A stretch of 44,137 nt of DNA from the NCBI RefSeq assembly GCF_000286355.1, contig NZ_AJXN01000019.1, positions 1 through 44,137 of the forward strand. Direction: 5' to 3'. This document shows, piece after piece, positions 1 through 10,153 of this stretch. The stretch is from Kocuria atrinae C3-8. Its GTDB lineage: Bacteria > Actinomycetota > Actinomycetes > Actinomycetales > Micrococcaceae. Numbering within the stretch: the stretch's first letter is position 1; every line of letters starts with the position of its first letter. The position numbers were made by a program, and so were the translations under genes. The notes beneath the pieces are model-generated. The model was not told where the DNA came from. It did no database searches and saw nothing but the letters and a program-made list of their open reading frames with translations.

Positions 1-85
1 CTCCTCGCGTAACGATCCCGGACCACGCGAAACGCGACGCGCGCCGCCCACTGGGCAGCGCGGCGTCGGCGTTTGGTGACGCACC

Positions 86-1543
86 CTATTCTGCGGGTAT
101 CTGCTGCAACGGACCGGTGGTGGGGCCAGGTGGTTTGGGGCGCCTGTGGTCGAGCAGAGCGATCACGAATGCGATCACCAGGACGGCCACGATGGTGAGA
201 ACGCTCATGGTGAAGGCCGTGTCCCAGTCGGAACGCGCCAGCACCCCGAAAGCGACGGCCGTGATCACTGCCGTACCGACCGCTGTGCCTACCCGCTGTC
301 CTGTCTGCATCACACCACCGGCCGCACCCGCGAACTTGAGGGGAACTTCCGAGAAGCTCAGGGTCTGGTTGGGAGGCATCACTGAACCCTGTCCCACGCC
401 CACCAACAGTAGCGTGAGGTAGAGCCACGAGATGTTCCAGTCGAAGTGCACCACGCCGTACACCACACCGATGGTTGTCAGCAGCCCCGTCATGGCGCAC
501 GCGATACCGGCCAGGATGACGAGGCGGCCGAAGCGCAGCACCCCGCGCCCCGCCAGCGGCGCCACCACTGCGGACATGAGCGCTGCCGGGAGGCTCAACA
601 TGCCGGCTTCCAGCGCGGTGCGGCCCAGCCCCTGCTGCACGTACATGGCCAGTACGACCCACACGCTGGTCATGCCCAGGAAGTACACGGTGATCATGGC
701 GGAGCCGTAACTGAAGCTCGCAATCCGGAACAGGTCCAGGTCCACCATGGGTTCGTTGCCGCGGGCCTTGTACCGAGCCTCCCACCTGGTCCATACGAAC
801 AGCAGCAGCGCGCCCAGCAGCAGGGACAGCCACACGAGGGGTCCCAGCCGGGATTCCACGAACGGGAACAACAGGGCCAGGATTCCCAGCCCGAACAAGA
901 TGACTCCCACGGGGTCCATGTCCACCCGACCGGGTTTTCGCTTCTGCCTCGGTAGCCACAGGGCGGCCAACAGCAGAGCTACCGCGGCCGTGGGCACGTT
1001 GATGAGGAATGTGGCGCGCCAACCGGGGCCATCTCCGAGGGCGCCGATCAGGAACCCACCGAACGCGGGACCGATGGCCACGGCAACACCAACCACCGCA
1101 CCGAGCATTCCGAAGGCCTTGGCGCGGGCCGGTCCGTGGAAATACTGCTGGATCATGCCCACGCTCTGCGGATTGATCAGACCGGAACCGAGCCCTTGAG
1201 CCACGCGCCCGATGTTCAACACCGTGGTGTTGGGAGCCAGCCCGCACACGAGCGACGCCACCGCGAATAAAATGATGCCGGCCATGAACAGTTTGCGGCG
1301 GCCGAAGATGTCCCCGGCCCGCCCGCTGGCTACCAGCAGTACACCGAAGGCCAGCGCGAAACCGGTGAGCACCCACTGCAACGCGGAGGAACTTGCGTGC
1401 AGGTCGGCCTGGATCGCGGGTAGGGCCACGTTCACGATGGACACACTGACCAGCGCCATGAACAAGGGAACCAGAAGGACCCACAGGATCTTGCTGCGCT
1501 CGCGCGGGGTCAGTGGCTCGGGTGCTGAAATGGGGCTGCTCAC
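86..1543 (-). CDS. MFS transporter, DHA2 (EmrB/QacA-like) drug exporter
   Basis: A 485-aa integral membrane protein that probably exports drugs or other small molecules using the proton gradient. It is rich in hydrophobic helices from about residue 18 to 470, consistent with the 14-TM DHA2 layout. The MFS motif A equivalent GDIFGRRK lies at residues 77-84 between helices 2 and 3, and a glycine-rich motif C-like helix (GAVVGVAVAIGPAFGG) follows near 145-160. The start is a GTG at 1543 preceded by AAGGA about 5 nt upstream on the minus strand. The frame is intact. It is divergent from the small membrane gene at 1664 with about 120 bp between them. No adjacent TetR or MarR regulator is visible, so substrate and control are unknown. 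The family call is firm; the drug-export role is inferred. Confidence 0.88.
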   Translation of the reverse strand: MSSPISAPEPLTPRERSKILWVLLVPLFMALVSVSIVNVALPAIQADLHASSSALQWVLTGFALAFGVLLVASGRAGDIFGRRKLFMAGIILFAVASLVCGLAPNTTVLNIGRVAQGLGSGLINPQSVGMIQQYFHGPARAKAFGMLGAVVGVAVAIGPAFGGFLIGALGDGPGWRATFLINVPTAAVALLLAALWLPRQKRKPGRVDMDPVGVILFGLGILALLFPFVESRLGPLVWLSLLLGALLLFVWTRWEARYKARGNEPMVDLDLFRIASFSYGSAMITVYFLGMTSVWVVLAMYVQQGLGRTALEAGMLSLPAALMSAVVAPLAGRGVLRFGRLVILAGIACAMTGLLTTIGVVYGVVHFDWNISWLYLTLLLVGVGQGSVMPPNQTLSFSEVPLKFAGAAGGVMQTGQRVGTAVGTAVITAVAFGVLARSDWDTAFTMSVLTIVAVLVIAFVIALLDHRRPKPPGPTTGPLQQIPAE

Positions 1544-1650
1544 TCGATCCTTGATACCCCATTACCGTCTCGGAAACTACGGGCCGCGCCAAAGGGTGAG
1601 ACCGGCCCGTGTGGCCGGGCGTTCGATTCGTGCGCCGGGGTGGTCTTTGA

Positions 1651-1663
1651 GACAATGGTGCCC
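1651..1663 (+). promoter_or_regulatory. Candidate leaderless promoter: GACAAT -10 plus 7-nt gap
   Basis: The hexamer GACAAT (1651-1656) ends exactly 7 nt before the ATG at 1664 and no Shine-Dalgarno sequence precedes that ATG. This geometry puts transcription start at or one base before the start codon. No convincing -35 box is seen. Confidence 0.35.
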
Positions 1664-2197
1664 ATGCAGCAGATTGGATCATCTCAAGCTCAGTTCACGG
1701 TCGATCCGCAGAGCGCCAAGCGCACTCGCGGAGCTCTCTGGGGCACGATCATCGGGCTTGCGGTTCTCGTGATCATTTTTGCCGTGGCACTGCTGCAGGC
1801 GGCGAACACCAACTCCGTGCTCGGCTGGATCCTGGCCGGTATTGCCCTGGGCTGGCTCATGCTGGCGGTGTGGGCGCTCTCCATGGTTCGCAAGGCCGCC
1901 CGCTACGGTCGTGACCAGGTAAAGCAGGCCCAGGAGCGATTCGACTCGCAGCACGGTCGCGCACCGGTGGCCGGTGGAGACGCAGGATCCGGTCAGTCAC
2001 TGCGCGATCAGAAGTTGGCCCACGGTATGCAGGTCATTCTGGTGCAGTCCAAGGTGGTCAAGGAACAACTGGCCGAAACCGATCCGGATGCGGAGACCGT
2101 ACGCCGTGCTTTGGAAACCATTGACATGACCGCGGCCAACGGGCTCAACAGCCTCAAGGAGTCATCCAAGCCGGTCGACGGTACCGTGGTCGACTGA
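1664..2197 (+). CDS. Small hypothetical membrane protein with two TM helices
   Basis: A 177-aa protein (185 aa if read from 1640). Two hydrophobic helices lie at about residues 23-45 and 52-74, followed by a basic stretch and a soluble C-terminal half. That half contains a helical region rich in Lys, Gln and Glu that could form a short coiled coil. I do not recognise a named family. The ATG at 1664 is preferred because a -10-like hexamer sits 7 nt upstream; an ATG at 1655 and the 1640 start are alternatives. It lies 69 bp upstream of exoA on the same strand, but nothing links the two functions. It may be a membrane-anchored adaptor, which is only a guess. Confidence 0.7.
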   Translation: MQQIGSSQAQFTVDPQSAKRTRGALWGTIIGLAVLVIIFAVALLQAANTNSVLGWILAGIALGWLMLAVWALSMVRKAARYGRDQVKQAQERFDSQHGRAPVAGGDAGSGQSLRDQKLAHGMQVILVQSKVVKEQLAETDPDAETVRRALETIDMTAANGLNSLKESSKPVDGTVVD

Positions 2198-2266
2198 AAC
2201 ACCCATTTACTTTTCCCGGCGAGATGTCTCTCGACGATTCCCTGCACAGTGAGGTACTGATCTTTC

Positions 2267-3105
2267 ATGGCTGATTCCGCGTCCACGGTCCGCATTGCCA
2301 CTGTCAACGTCAACGGCATTCGCGCCGCCTACCGGCGCGGGATGGCCGACTGGCTTCAGGACCGCAACGTGGATCTCCTGTGCCTCCAGGAGGTTCGAGC
2401 TCCGGACAAGATCACCCGCGAGCTGCTCGACGAGGACGTCTGGCACATCCACCACGCAGAGGCCGCGGCCAAGGGCGCGCCGGTGTTGCGATCGCTACCC
2501 GCCGCGACGCCTTCGACGGCTCACTGCTGCCTGTGGCAACTCGCGGTGGGATCGGGGACGAGTACTTCGCGGATTCCGGCCGCTGGGTCGAGAACGACCT
2601 CACCCTGCCCAACGGCGAAACCCTCACATTGATCTCCGCATACGTGCACTCCGGTGAGGTGGACACCCCGCGCCAGGTCGACAAGTACAAGTTCCTGGAC
2701 CTCATGATCGAGCGTCTGCCCGCGCTCACCGAGCACAGCGATCACGCGTTGATCGTGGGCGACCTCAACGTGGGCCACACCGAGCTGGACATCAAGAATT
2801 GGAAGGGCAACGTCAAGAACGCCGGGTTCCTGCCCGAGGAACGCGCCTACTTCGACCGCTTCTTCGGTGACCTCGGCTACGTGGACGTCGCCCGTTCCCT
2901 GGCCGGTGAGGTGCCCGGCCCGTACACCTGGTGGTCCTACCGCGGCAAGGCCTTCGACACGGATGCCGGCTGGCGCATCGACTACCACATGGCCACCCCG
3001 GCGCTTGCGTCCCGCGCGCAGTCGGCCACGGTGGATCGCGCCGCGAGCTACGACACGCGGTTCTCGGACCACGCGCCGCTCGTGGTCGACTACAGCTTCG
3101 ACTGA
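2267..3105 (+). CDS. exoA: Exodeoxyribonuclease III (AP endonuclease), frame broken once
   Basis: DNA repair exonuclease III of the endonuclease/exonuclease/phosphatase fold, which cleaves abasic sites and degrades 3' ends. Visible motifs are the N-terminal VNVNGIRAA, LQEVR with the metal-binding Glu, VGDLNVGH, the YTWWSYR segment, and the C-terminal FSDHAPLVVDY with the catalytic Asp-His pair. Reading starts at ATG 2267, is lost near 2472-2477, and resumes one frame over to the stop at 3105. Restoring one C or G there gives KGRAGVAI, the expected family sequence, and a 279-aa protein of normal length. The gene ends just before a strong hairpin. The break is probably a sequence error. Confidence 0.9.
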
Positions 3106-3120
3106 TTCGAAATTTTCCGG

Positions 3121-3173
3121 CGACGACGCCGCTCGGTGACCTTGGCCGCGTAGCCGATCGAGCGGCGTCGTTG
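3121..3173. terminator. Hairpin after exoA
   Basis: CGACGCCGCTCG at 3124-3135 pairs with CGAGCGGCGTCG at 3159-3170, with an A-T pair extending it. The loop is 23 nt. It lies 15 bp after the exoA stop and before trpS, so a factor-independent terminator is likely, although the U-tract is poor. Confidence 0.65.
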
Positions 3174-3200
3174 CCCGTGACACACAATGATTCGCACTAG

Positions 3201-4246
<1,046 letters not shown>

Positions 4247-4264
4247 TCCCATGGGGGCCTCGAC

Positions 4265-4270
4265 TAGGCT
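4265..4270 (+). promoter_or_regulatory. Candidate -10 box TAGGCT
   Basis: TAGGCT occurs 28 bp before the GTG at 4298. The same hexamer precedes eno (25438) and lies upstream of the 21365 gene (21172). No clear -35 box is present. Confidence 0.3.
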
Positions 4271-4297
4271 GAAACTCGCGTGAGGCGAGGAGGCCCA

Positions 4298-4855
4298 GTG
4301 AAAAACCAACACAGTTCACCCACGGTCAAGCCGGGGCAGGTTTACGCGGGTGTGGTCATCGAGTTGCCCGAACCCATGGGCAAGGAGCTCCAGGACTGGC
4401 GTGCCTCCTTCGGCGACCCGGTGGCCGGTAGCGTTCCCGCGCACATCACGCTCATGATCGCCGCGCGCGAGGACCGTTGGGAAGAGCTGGTCGATCACGT
4501 GCGCTCCGTGGTGAGCGGTTGGAAGCCCTTCCACGTGGAGATCAACGGGACCGGCACCTTCCGGCCCGTCACGCCCGTGGTGTTCCTGCGCATCGACAAG
4601 GGCTACGACGACTGCGTGGCGCTGCACAACCGCCTCAACGACGCGGACATGGTTTCCGCCTCACCCTTCGAGTTCCACCCCCACGTGACGCTGGCTCATG
4701 CGGTTCCGGACGAGTTCCTGGACCGCGCTGAGCAGACCTTACGCACCTATCGGGCCTCCTTCCTGGTGGATCACATCGACCTCTACGAGGGCGACGAGAA
4801 CGGCCAATGGCACGTACGCGAACGCATTGCGTTCGCCGGTGATGGCCGCGCCTGA
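4298..4855 (+). CDS. 2H phosphoesterase (2'-5' RNA ligase family)
   Basis: A 185-aa member of the 2H phosphoesterase superfamily. The two hallmark HxTx motifs are visible: HITL in PAHITLMIA and HVTL in HPHVTLAHA, about 80 residues apart, so the active site looks complete. Such enzymes act on 2',3'-cyclic or 2'-5' phosphodiester bonds in RNA or nucleotides; the actual substrate here is unknown. The GTG start at 4298 has a strong ribosome-binding site (GAGGAGG, about 5 nt upstream). Its end overlaps the start of the YihY gene by about 14 bp, so the two are probably cotranscribed. Confidence 0.85.
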   Translation: MKNQHSSPTVKPGQVYAGVVIELPEPMGKELQDWRASFGDPVAGSVPAHITLMIAAREDRWEELVDHVRSVVSGWKPFHVEINGTGTFRPVTPVVFLRIDKGYDDCVALHNRLNDADMVSASPFEFHPHVTLAHAVPDEFLDRAEQTLRTYRASFLVDHIDLYEGDENGQWHVRERIAFAGDGRA

Positions 4856-6038
4856 TAACGCTCCGCCACCGGTGGTCCCTCCGATCACCGACCGGCGTGG
4901 GCTCACCGCGGAACACCGGAGACTCGCCCGGGTACGTCAGCAACTCGCCGCCGATGATGCACCACTGGGTCAACGGCTGGGCGCGCTGGTCGGGTGGGCC
5001 TTCGCGCGGCTCATGTCGCTCTTCCCCGCCAGGATCATCACGCACTACATGTTCCACGGCGGACCGCTCATGGCCGCGGGACTGGCGTATCAGCTGCTCT
5101 TCGCGTCCACGGCCTTGTCCGTCATCGGATTCTCGTTGCTGGGCATGTTCCTGGGCCGAGACTCCGCGCTGCAGCAGTCACTCGTGCAGAGCATTGGTCA
5201 GGCCATTCCAGGGCTGCTGGACGTGGGCGACGGCCAAGGGGGAGTGATACCCCTCAGCCTCCTGCAGAACACCGCGCCGTTCACCGTGGCCTCGGGCATT
5301 GCGGCCGGCGTGCTGGTCTTCACCGCGTGGCGGTGGATCGCGGGCATCCGCCTGGCCACCCGTCGCCTGTTCGAACTGCCCCCGGCTCCGGGAATGCCCA
5401 TCGCGGCGGTGCCGCGAGATCTGGCATGGCTGGCGGTGATCGGTATTCTTCTGCTGTCTTCGGCGGCCATCAGCGTGTTCGCCTCCGGTGCCGTGGAGTC
5501 CGTGACGCGCTGGCTGGAGAGCACCGGGTGGATCCAACCGCAGGAATGGTTGGACAGTGGCCTCAATGTGCTTCTCGCTATCGGTCTGGGTTTCCTGGTC
5601 GATCTGCTCATGAGCTTCACACTGGTCCGGGGTGTTTCCCAGCTCAAGCTGCACCGCAAGGCTCTGCTGGTCACCGTTCTGGTCGGAGCGATCGGTTCGC
5701 AGCTGTTGCGCTTTGCCGGCGGCGAGATCATTGCCCGCACCACCAACAACCCCTATCTCTTCTCTTTTGCCGTGCTGGTCGGTGTGCTGTTGTGGTTCAA
5801 CCTGTACGGACAGATCCTGCTCATCGCGGCGGCTGCGGGTGCCGTAGTACAAGCCGACATTCGCGGCGCGCGAGCACAACCCGAACGGGAGACGCGGGCG
5901 GTGACCGTGGTGGCGGCGTCGTCCTTGCCGACCGCCTCGCGCGGGCTGGAACCGTACGGCGCTTCGGAGCCTGCGGAGCACGCCGCTGAGAGCCTCGCGA
6001 GCCGTGAGGGCAGCAGTGCCTACCGTCCGAATTCGTAA
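4842..6038 (+). CDS. YihY/BrkB family inner membrane protein
   Basis: A 398-aa multi-helix membrane protein of the YihY/virulence factor BrkB family, once wrongly called ribonuclease BN. The family-typical segment GLAYQLLFASTALSVIG follows a short amphipathic N-terminus, and further helices appear at roughly residues 140-165, 190-215, 240-265 and 280-345. The C-terminal 60 residues are polar and probably disordered. ATG 4842 (or the adjacent GTG 4839) is preferred over the longer upstream reading because the latter would be a shadow of the 2H gene. The function of the family is not settled. The frame is intact. Confidence 0.82.
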   Translation: MAAPDNAPPPVVPPITDRRGLTAEHRRLARVRQQLAADDAPLGQRLGALVGWAFARLMSLFPARIITHYMFHGGPLMAAGLAYQLLFASTALSVIGFSLLGMFLGRDSALQQSLVQSIGQAIPGLLDVGDGQGGVIPLSLLQNTAPFTVASGIAAGVLVFTAWRWIAGIRLATRRLFELPPAPGMPIAAVPRDLAWLAVIGILLLSSAAISVFASGAVESVTRWLESTGWIQPQEWLDSGLNVLLAIGLGFLVDLLMSFTLVRGVSQLKLHRKALLVTVLVGAIGSQLLRFAGGEIIARTTNNPYLFSFAVLVGVLLWFNLYGQILLIAAAAGAVVQADIRGARAQPERETRAVTVVAASSLPTASRGLEPYGASEPAEHAAESLASREGSSAYRPNS

Positions 6039-6150
6039 GCGCCCACACGGTCGGGTGGAGTCCAATGCTGCGTTCGGCTTGAGAGCCGACTGTGTTCCGG
6101 CCATCGAGCGTCTCCGGTAGCGTGGCGAGTGTCACCGAACGGAGGGTGTT

Positions 6151-6954
6151 GTGACGTTCTTGAAGCAAACGGCCGAGGTGCTGTCCTGGCACGGTGTGGT
6201 CTTCCTAGTGGCCACGGCCATCGTCTCCTGGGTTGGTACGGCGGAGATGACGCCGGATCACGATCTTGATTCCTGGCTCACCTATGCACCCTTGCTGGGA
6301 CCCGCGGTGACCGGTGTTTGGTACGGGGCTCGTTCAGGAATCGTCAAGACGGAGATGACCTTACCTTGGCGCATGGTCGTCCAAGTTGCCGTACCACTTT
6401 TACCGGTGTCGATTATCAGCGGCCTGGCTACCGCGCTCGCGCTTCCCCCTGAAGATCCCGCTGCGTGGTCACCGCACTACTTGTGGGGATCGGGAGACCC
6501 GTTCATGTTCGTCACCACCACGGCAATAGCCATCTACGGTGTGGGATGGATCTTCGGATTCATGACCATTGGGGCACCCTTCCTCGCGGTGCGTGACCCC
6601 AAGGCGCTCCTGACCGGTCGGGAAAACCCCGACAAGACGGCATCTCCCGCAGCTCGGCTCACCGCGGCCCTTGTTGGGGCATGCTTGCTGATCACCATGC
6701 CCGCAAGCGCCCTTGTGGCCGTGGGCATGGAAACCCTCGATGTCGATGTCTGGGACATCCACATTCCGGAAACCTTTTCCAAGGCCTTCGGTGTCTTGAC
6801 CGGCAGTGGCGACAGCGGGGGATGGGTGGCACTGGCTGCCGGCATGATCCTTCTCGCTGTGTTCGCAGTTCTGGTGCTGCTCGGCGCGCTCGCAAGACAA
6901 CGCACCAAGCCCGATGAGAGGGGAGAGCGGCTCCCCCACATGTTGGGATTGTGA
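6151..6954 (+). CDS. Hypothetical polytopic membrane protein
   Basis: A 267-aa protein with about six hydrophobic helices: near residues 12-30, 42-58, 70-92, 122-145, 166-190 and 225-250. The start is a GTG at 6151 with GGAGGG about 5 nt upstream. I do not recognise the family, and no catalytic motif is obvious. The extracytoplasmic loops contain several Trp and Pro residues. It ends before a strong bidirectional hairpin that separates it from the convergent sdh operon. The frame is intact and codon use resembles the neighbours. Confidence 0.72.
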   Translation: MTFLKQTAEVLSWHGVVFLVATAIVSWVGTAEMTPDHDLDSWLTYAPLLGPAVTGVWYGARSGIVKTEMTLPWRMVVQVAVPLLPVSIISGLATALALPPEDPAAWSPHYLWGSGDPFMFVTTTAIAIYGVGWIFGFMTIGAPFLAVRDPKALLTGRENPDKTASPAARLTAALVGACLLITMPASALVAVGMETLDVDVWDIHIPETFSKAFGVLTGSGDSGGWVALAAGMILLAVFAVLVLLGALARQRTKPDERGERLPHMLGL

Positions 6955-6981
6955 CCCTCTGAGTTCCTTCTGCGCACAGAA

Positions 6982-7015
6982 AAGCGGCCCGGATCCGAAT
7001 GGATCCGGGCCGCTT
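6982..7015. terminator. Bidirectional terminator between the 6151 gene and sdhB
   Basis: Perfect 15-bp stem: AAGCGGCCCGGATCC (6982-6996) with GGATCCGGGCCGCTT (7001-7015) around a 4-nt GAAT loop. A-rich on one side and T-containing on the other, it can serve both convergent genes. Confidence 0.88.
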
Positions 7016-7028
7016 CACTGACCATTGC

Positions 7029-7811
7029 TTACAGGGCGCTGGCGAAGACCGCCTTCTTGACCTCGGCGATGGCCTTGGTCACCTGGATGCCACGGGGGCA
7101 TGCTTCGGTGCAGTTGAAGGTGGTGCGGCAACGCCACACGCCTTCCTTGTCGTTGAGGATCTCCAGACGCATGTCGCCGGCCTGGTCACGCGAGTCGAAG
7201 ATGAAGCGGTGAGCATTCACGATCGCTGCGGGGCCGAAGTACTGGCCGTCGGTCCAGAAGATCGGGCAGGACGAGGTGCAGGCCGCACACAAGATGCACT
7301 TGGTGGTGTCATCGAAGCGCTCGCGGTCCTCCTGGGACTGGTAACGCTCGTACGTGGGCTCGTGATCGTCGTTCACCAGGAACGGCATGATCTCGCGGTA
7401 GGACTGGAAGAAGGGCTCCATGTCCACGATCAGGTCCTTCTCGCACGGAAGACCCTTGATGGGCTCCACCAAGATGGGCTTGTTCAGATCCAAGTCCTTC
7501 AGCAGGGTCTTGCACGCGAGACGGTTGCGGCCGTTGATGCGCATGGCATCGGAACCGCACACGCCGTGTGCGCACGAGCGGCGGAAGGACAGCGAACCGT
7601 CCAACTCCCACTTGACCTTGTGCAGGGCATCCAACACGCGGTCGGTGCCGTACATGGTCAGCTGCCACTCGTCCCAGTGGGCTTCCTCGCTGAATTCGGG
7701 ATCGTAGCGACGCACCTTGAGGGTGACGTCGTACGTGGGGATCTCTTCAGCAGAAGAATCCTGCTGAACGTCCTGGTTCTCGTTTTCGTTCTCAGTTACT
7801 GCAGTGGACAT
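7029..7811 (-). CDS. sdhB: Succinate dehydrogenase iron-sulfur subunit
   Basis: A 260-aa electron-transfer subunit of complex II that passes electrons from the SdhA flavin to quinone. The [2Fe-2S] ligands are visible as C80, C85, D88 and C100 (SCAHGVCGSD and LACK). An Asp replaces one Cys, as in E. coli SdhB. The [4Fe-4S] and [3Fe-4S] clusters are represented by CILCAACTSSCP and CRTTFNCTEACPRG. The start ATG shares its A with the sdhA stop (TAATG), indicating translational coupling. An acidic, Asn/Gln-rich extension of about 25 residues precedes the ferredoxin domain. The frame is intact. Confidence 0.97.
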   Translation of the reverse strand: MSTAVTENENENQDVQQDSSAEEIPTYDVTLKVRRYDPEFSEEAHWDEWQLTMYGTDRVLDALHKVKWELDGSLSFRRSCAHGVCGSDAMRINGRNRLACKTLLKDLDLNKPILVEPIKGLPCEKDLIVDMEPFFQSYREIMPFLVNDDHEPTYERYQSQEDRERFDDTTKCILCAACTSSCPIFWTDGQYFGPAAIVNAHRFIFDSRDQAGDMRLEILNDKEGVWRCRTTFNCTEACPRGIQVTKAIAEVKKAVFASAL

Positions 7812-9560
7812 TAGTACTTACGCTCCATCGGCTCGTAACGGGTAAAGATCACGGGCTTGGTCTCCTGGCGGATACCGGCCGTGGGCGAGGAGGGATCTTC
7901 GTAGACCATGGAGTGAAGCATGAACTTCTCGTCATCACGGTCGGGGAAGTCCTCGCGGAAGTGACCGCCGCGCGATTCCTCGCGGTGCAGGGCGGCCACG
8001 GACATGACCTTGGCCAACTGCAGCAGGAAGCCCAACTCCACGGCTTCCAGCAGGTCCAGGTTGAATCGCTTGCCCTGGTCCTGGATGGAGATGTTGGCGT
8101 AACGCTCTTCCAGAGCGGCAATGTCAGCAAGGCACTGCTCAATGGTTTCTGCGGTACGGAACACCTGCATGTTCAGATCCATGGTGTCCTGCAGATCCTT
8201 GCGGATGGCGCCGACCTTCTCGGTGCCATGGCCGCTGCGCGCGTTGTCGAGGAGTGCCTCGGTGCGCTCGGCGGCGTTGTCCGGGATCGGCAGGAACTCT
8301 GCGTCGCGAGCGTACTCGGCGGCGTAGATACCAGCGCGCTTACCGAACACGTTGATGTCCAGCAGCGAGTTGGTGCCCAAGCGGTTGGAGCCGTGAACGG
8401 ACACGCAGCAACCTCGCCGGCTGCGTACAGACCGGGAACGGTGGTCTCGGAGTCCTGGAAGACCTCGCCCTTGATGTCCGTGGGGATACCACCCATGCAG
8501 TAGTGCGCGGTGGGGAACACGGGAACGGGCTCGGTGTATGGCTCGACACCCAGGTACGTACGAGCGAACTCGGTGATGTCCGGGAGCTTGGCATCGATGT
8601 GAGCCGGCTCCAGGTGGGTGAGGTCCAACAGGACGTAATCCTTGTTGGGACCGCAACCGCGACCCTCACGGACCTCGTTGGCCATGGAACGGGCAACGAT
8701 GTCACGAGGTGCGAGGTCCTTGATGGTGGGTGCGTAACGCTCCATGAAGCGCTCACCATCGGAGTTACGCAGGATGCCACCCTCGCCACGAGCCGCCTCG
8801 GACACCAGAATGCCCAGGCCTGCCAGGCCGGTCGGGTGGAACTGGACGAACTCCATGTCCTCCAGCGGCAGACCCGCACGGAACGCGATGGCCATGCCGT
8901 CACCGGTCAGGGTGTGAGCGTTGGACGTGGTCTTGAAGACCTTGCCCGCGCCGCCGGAGGCGAAGATCACGGACTTGGCCTGGAACACGTGCAGCTCGCC
9001 GGTGGCCAGGTCGTAGGAGACCACACCGGCGGGGCGACGGCCCTCGGGGGTGTCCACCATGATCAGATCGAGCACGTAGTACTCGTTGTAGAACTCCACG
9101 TTGTGTTTGATGCAGTTCTGGTAGAGCGTCTGCAAAATCATGTGACCGGTACGGTCAGCGGCGTAGCACGCACGGCGGACGGGGTTCTTACCGTGGTCGC
9201 GGGTGTGACCACCGAAACGACGCTGGTCGATCTTGCCCTCGGGCGTGCGGTTGAACGGCAAGCCCATCTTCTCGAGGTCGAGAACCGCGTCAATGGCCTC
9301 CTTGGCCATGACCTCGGCGGCGTCCTGATCGACCAGGTAGTCGCCACCCTTGACGGTGTCGAACGTGTGCCATTCCCAGTTGTCTTCTTCGACGTTGGCC
9401 AGAGCCGCGCACATGCCACCCTGGCTGCGCCGGTGTGTGACCGGGTGGGGTAGAGCTTGGTCAGTACGGCAGTGCGGGCGCGCTGGCCGGATTCAATGGC
9501 GGCGCGCATGCCGGCGCCACCGGCGCCGACGATAACCACATCGTACTTGTGAACCTGCAT
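7811..9560 (-). CDS. sdhA: Succinate dehydrogenase flavoprotein subunit, frame broken twice
   Basis: Catalytic subunit of complex II; it oxidises succinate to fumarate with covalently bound FAD. Motifs: the N-terminal dinucleotide fold [14 protein letters not shown], the flavinylation-site region RSHTGAAQGG (His), the active-site segment [21 protein letters not shown], and the C-terminal [15 protein letters not shown]. The reading frame slips near 9423 (one C missing so that GAAQGGMCAA is lost) and again near 8404 (one G missing before SVHGSN). Adding both bases gives 583 aa, the normal length. The 1750-bp span is two short of a multiple of three, as expected. The breaks are unlikely to be real because sdhB and sdhCD are intact. 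Confidence 0.95.
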
Positions 9561-9630
9561 ACCAGATGCTCTTTCTATGTGGATGAGTAAGTGAAGTGAA
9601 CGTGCCCGTTCCGAGCGATCAATGGATCAA

Positions 9631-9655
9631 GCGGCGAAGCCAGAGGCTCCGCCGC
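9631..9655. other. Hairpin in the sdhD-sdhA gap
   Basis: GCGGCGAAGCC (9631-9641) and GGCTCCGCCGC (9645-9655) form an 11-bp stem with one mismatch and a 3-nt loop. It lies in the 103-bp space between sdhD and sdhA. It could be a processing or partial termination site within the operon. Confidence 0.5.
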
Positions 9656-9663
9656 CCGAGTCA

Positions 9664-10149
9664 TCACACGGTGTGGCAGAAGGAAGCCAGCAGCTCCGGA
9701 TCGGCACCGGCGGGGCAGGGATCGAAGGTGAAGATCACCAGGGTGCCCAGCAGAATGACGAAGCCCGATGCCAAGAACAGCAGGACCTTCAGCCAGAAAC
9801 GGGTGCCGCTACGCTCGGCGTAGTCGTCGATGATGGTGCGAACACCGTTGGTGCCGTGGAGCATGGCCAGCCAGAGCATGACCAGGTCCCAGACCTGCCA
9901 GAACGGATTGGCCCACTTGCCACCCACGAAACCGAAGTCGATGGCGTGAACGCCTTCGCCGACCATCAGGTTCACGAACAGGTGACCGAACACCAGAACG
10001 ACCAGCATGATGCCGGACAAGCGCATGAACAGCCACGCGAGCATCTCGAAGTTGCTGCGGGAGGAACCGGAACGGTTGTACTTGACGCCGTTCACCTCGA
10101 GGTCCCGGCTACGGGGGACCTGGATTTTGGTCTTGAGAGGTGTGCTCAC
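9664..10149 (-). CDS. sdhD: Succinate dehydrogenase membrane anchor subunit
   Basis: A 161-aa hydrophobic anchor with three helices at about residues 38-60, 85-105 and 122-143. RLSGIMLVVLVFGHLFVNL contains a His suited to haem or quinone-site binding, and LHGTNGVRTIIDDY is a typical SdhD signature. The C-terminal tail carries two Cys residues of unknown role. It starts 4 bp downstream of sdhC and is therefore in the same transcript. The frame is intact. Confidence 0.92.
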   Translation of the reverse strand: MSTPLKTKIQVPRSRDLEVNGVKYNRSGSSRSNFEMLAWLFMRLSGIMLVVLVFGHLFVNLMVGEGVHAIDFGFVGGKWANPFWQVWDLVMLWLAMLHGTNGVRTIIDDYAERSGTRFWLKVLLFLASGFVILLGTLVIFTFDPCPAGADPELLASFCHTV

Positions 10150-10153
10150 GGAA

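Noticed and set aside
1-85. The 85 bp at the left end
   Set aside because: GC-rich with no gene, clear hairpin or promoter that I can support.
2255-2266. A possible leaderless promoter (TACTGA) before exoA
   Set aside because: The hexamer does not end in T and lies 6, not 7, nt from the ATG, so it does not match the other four.
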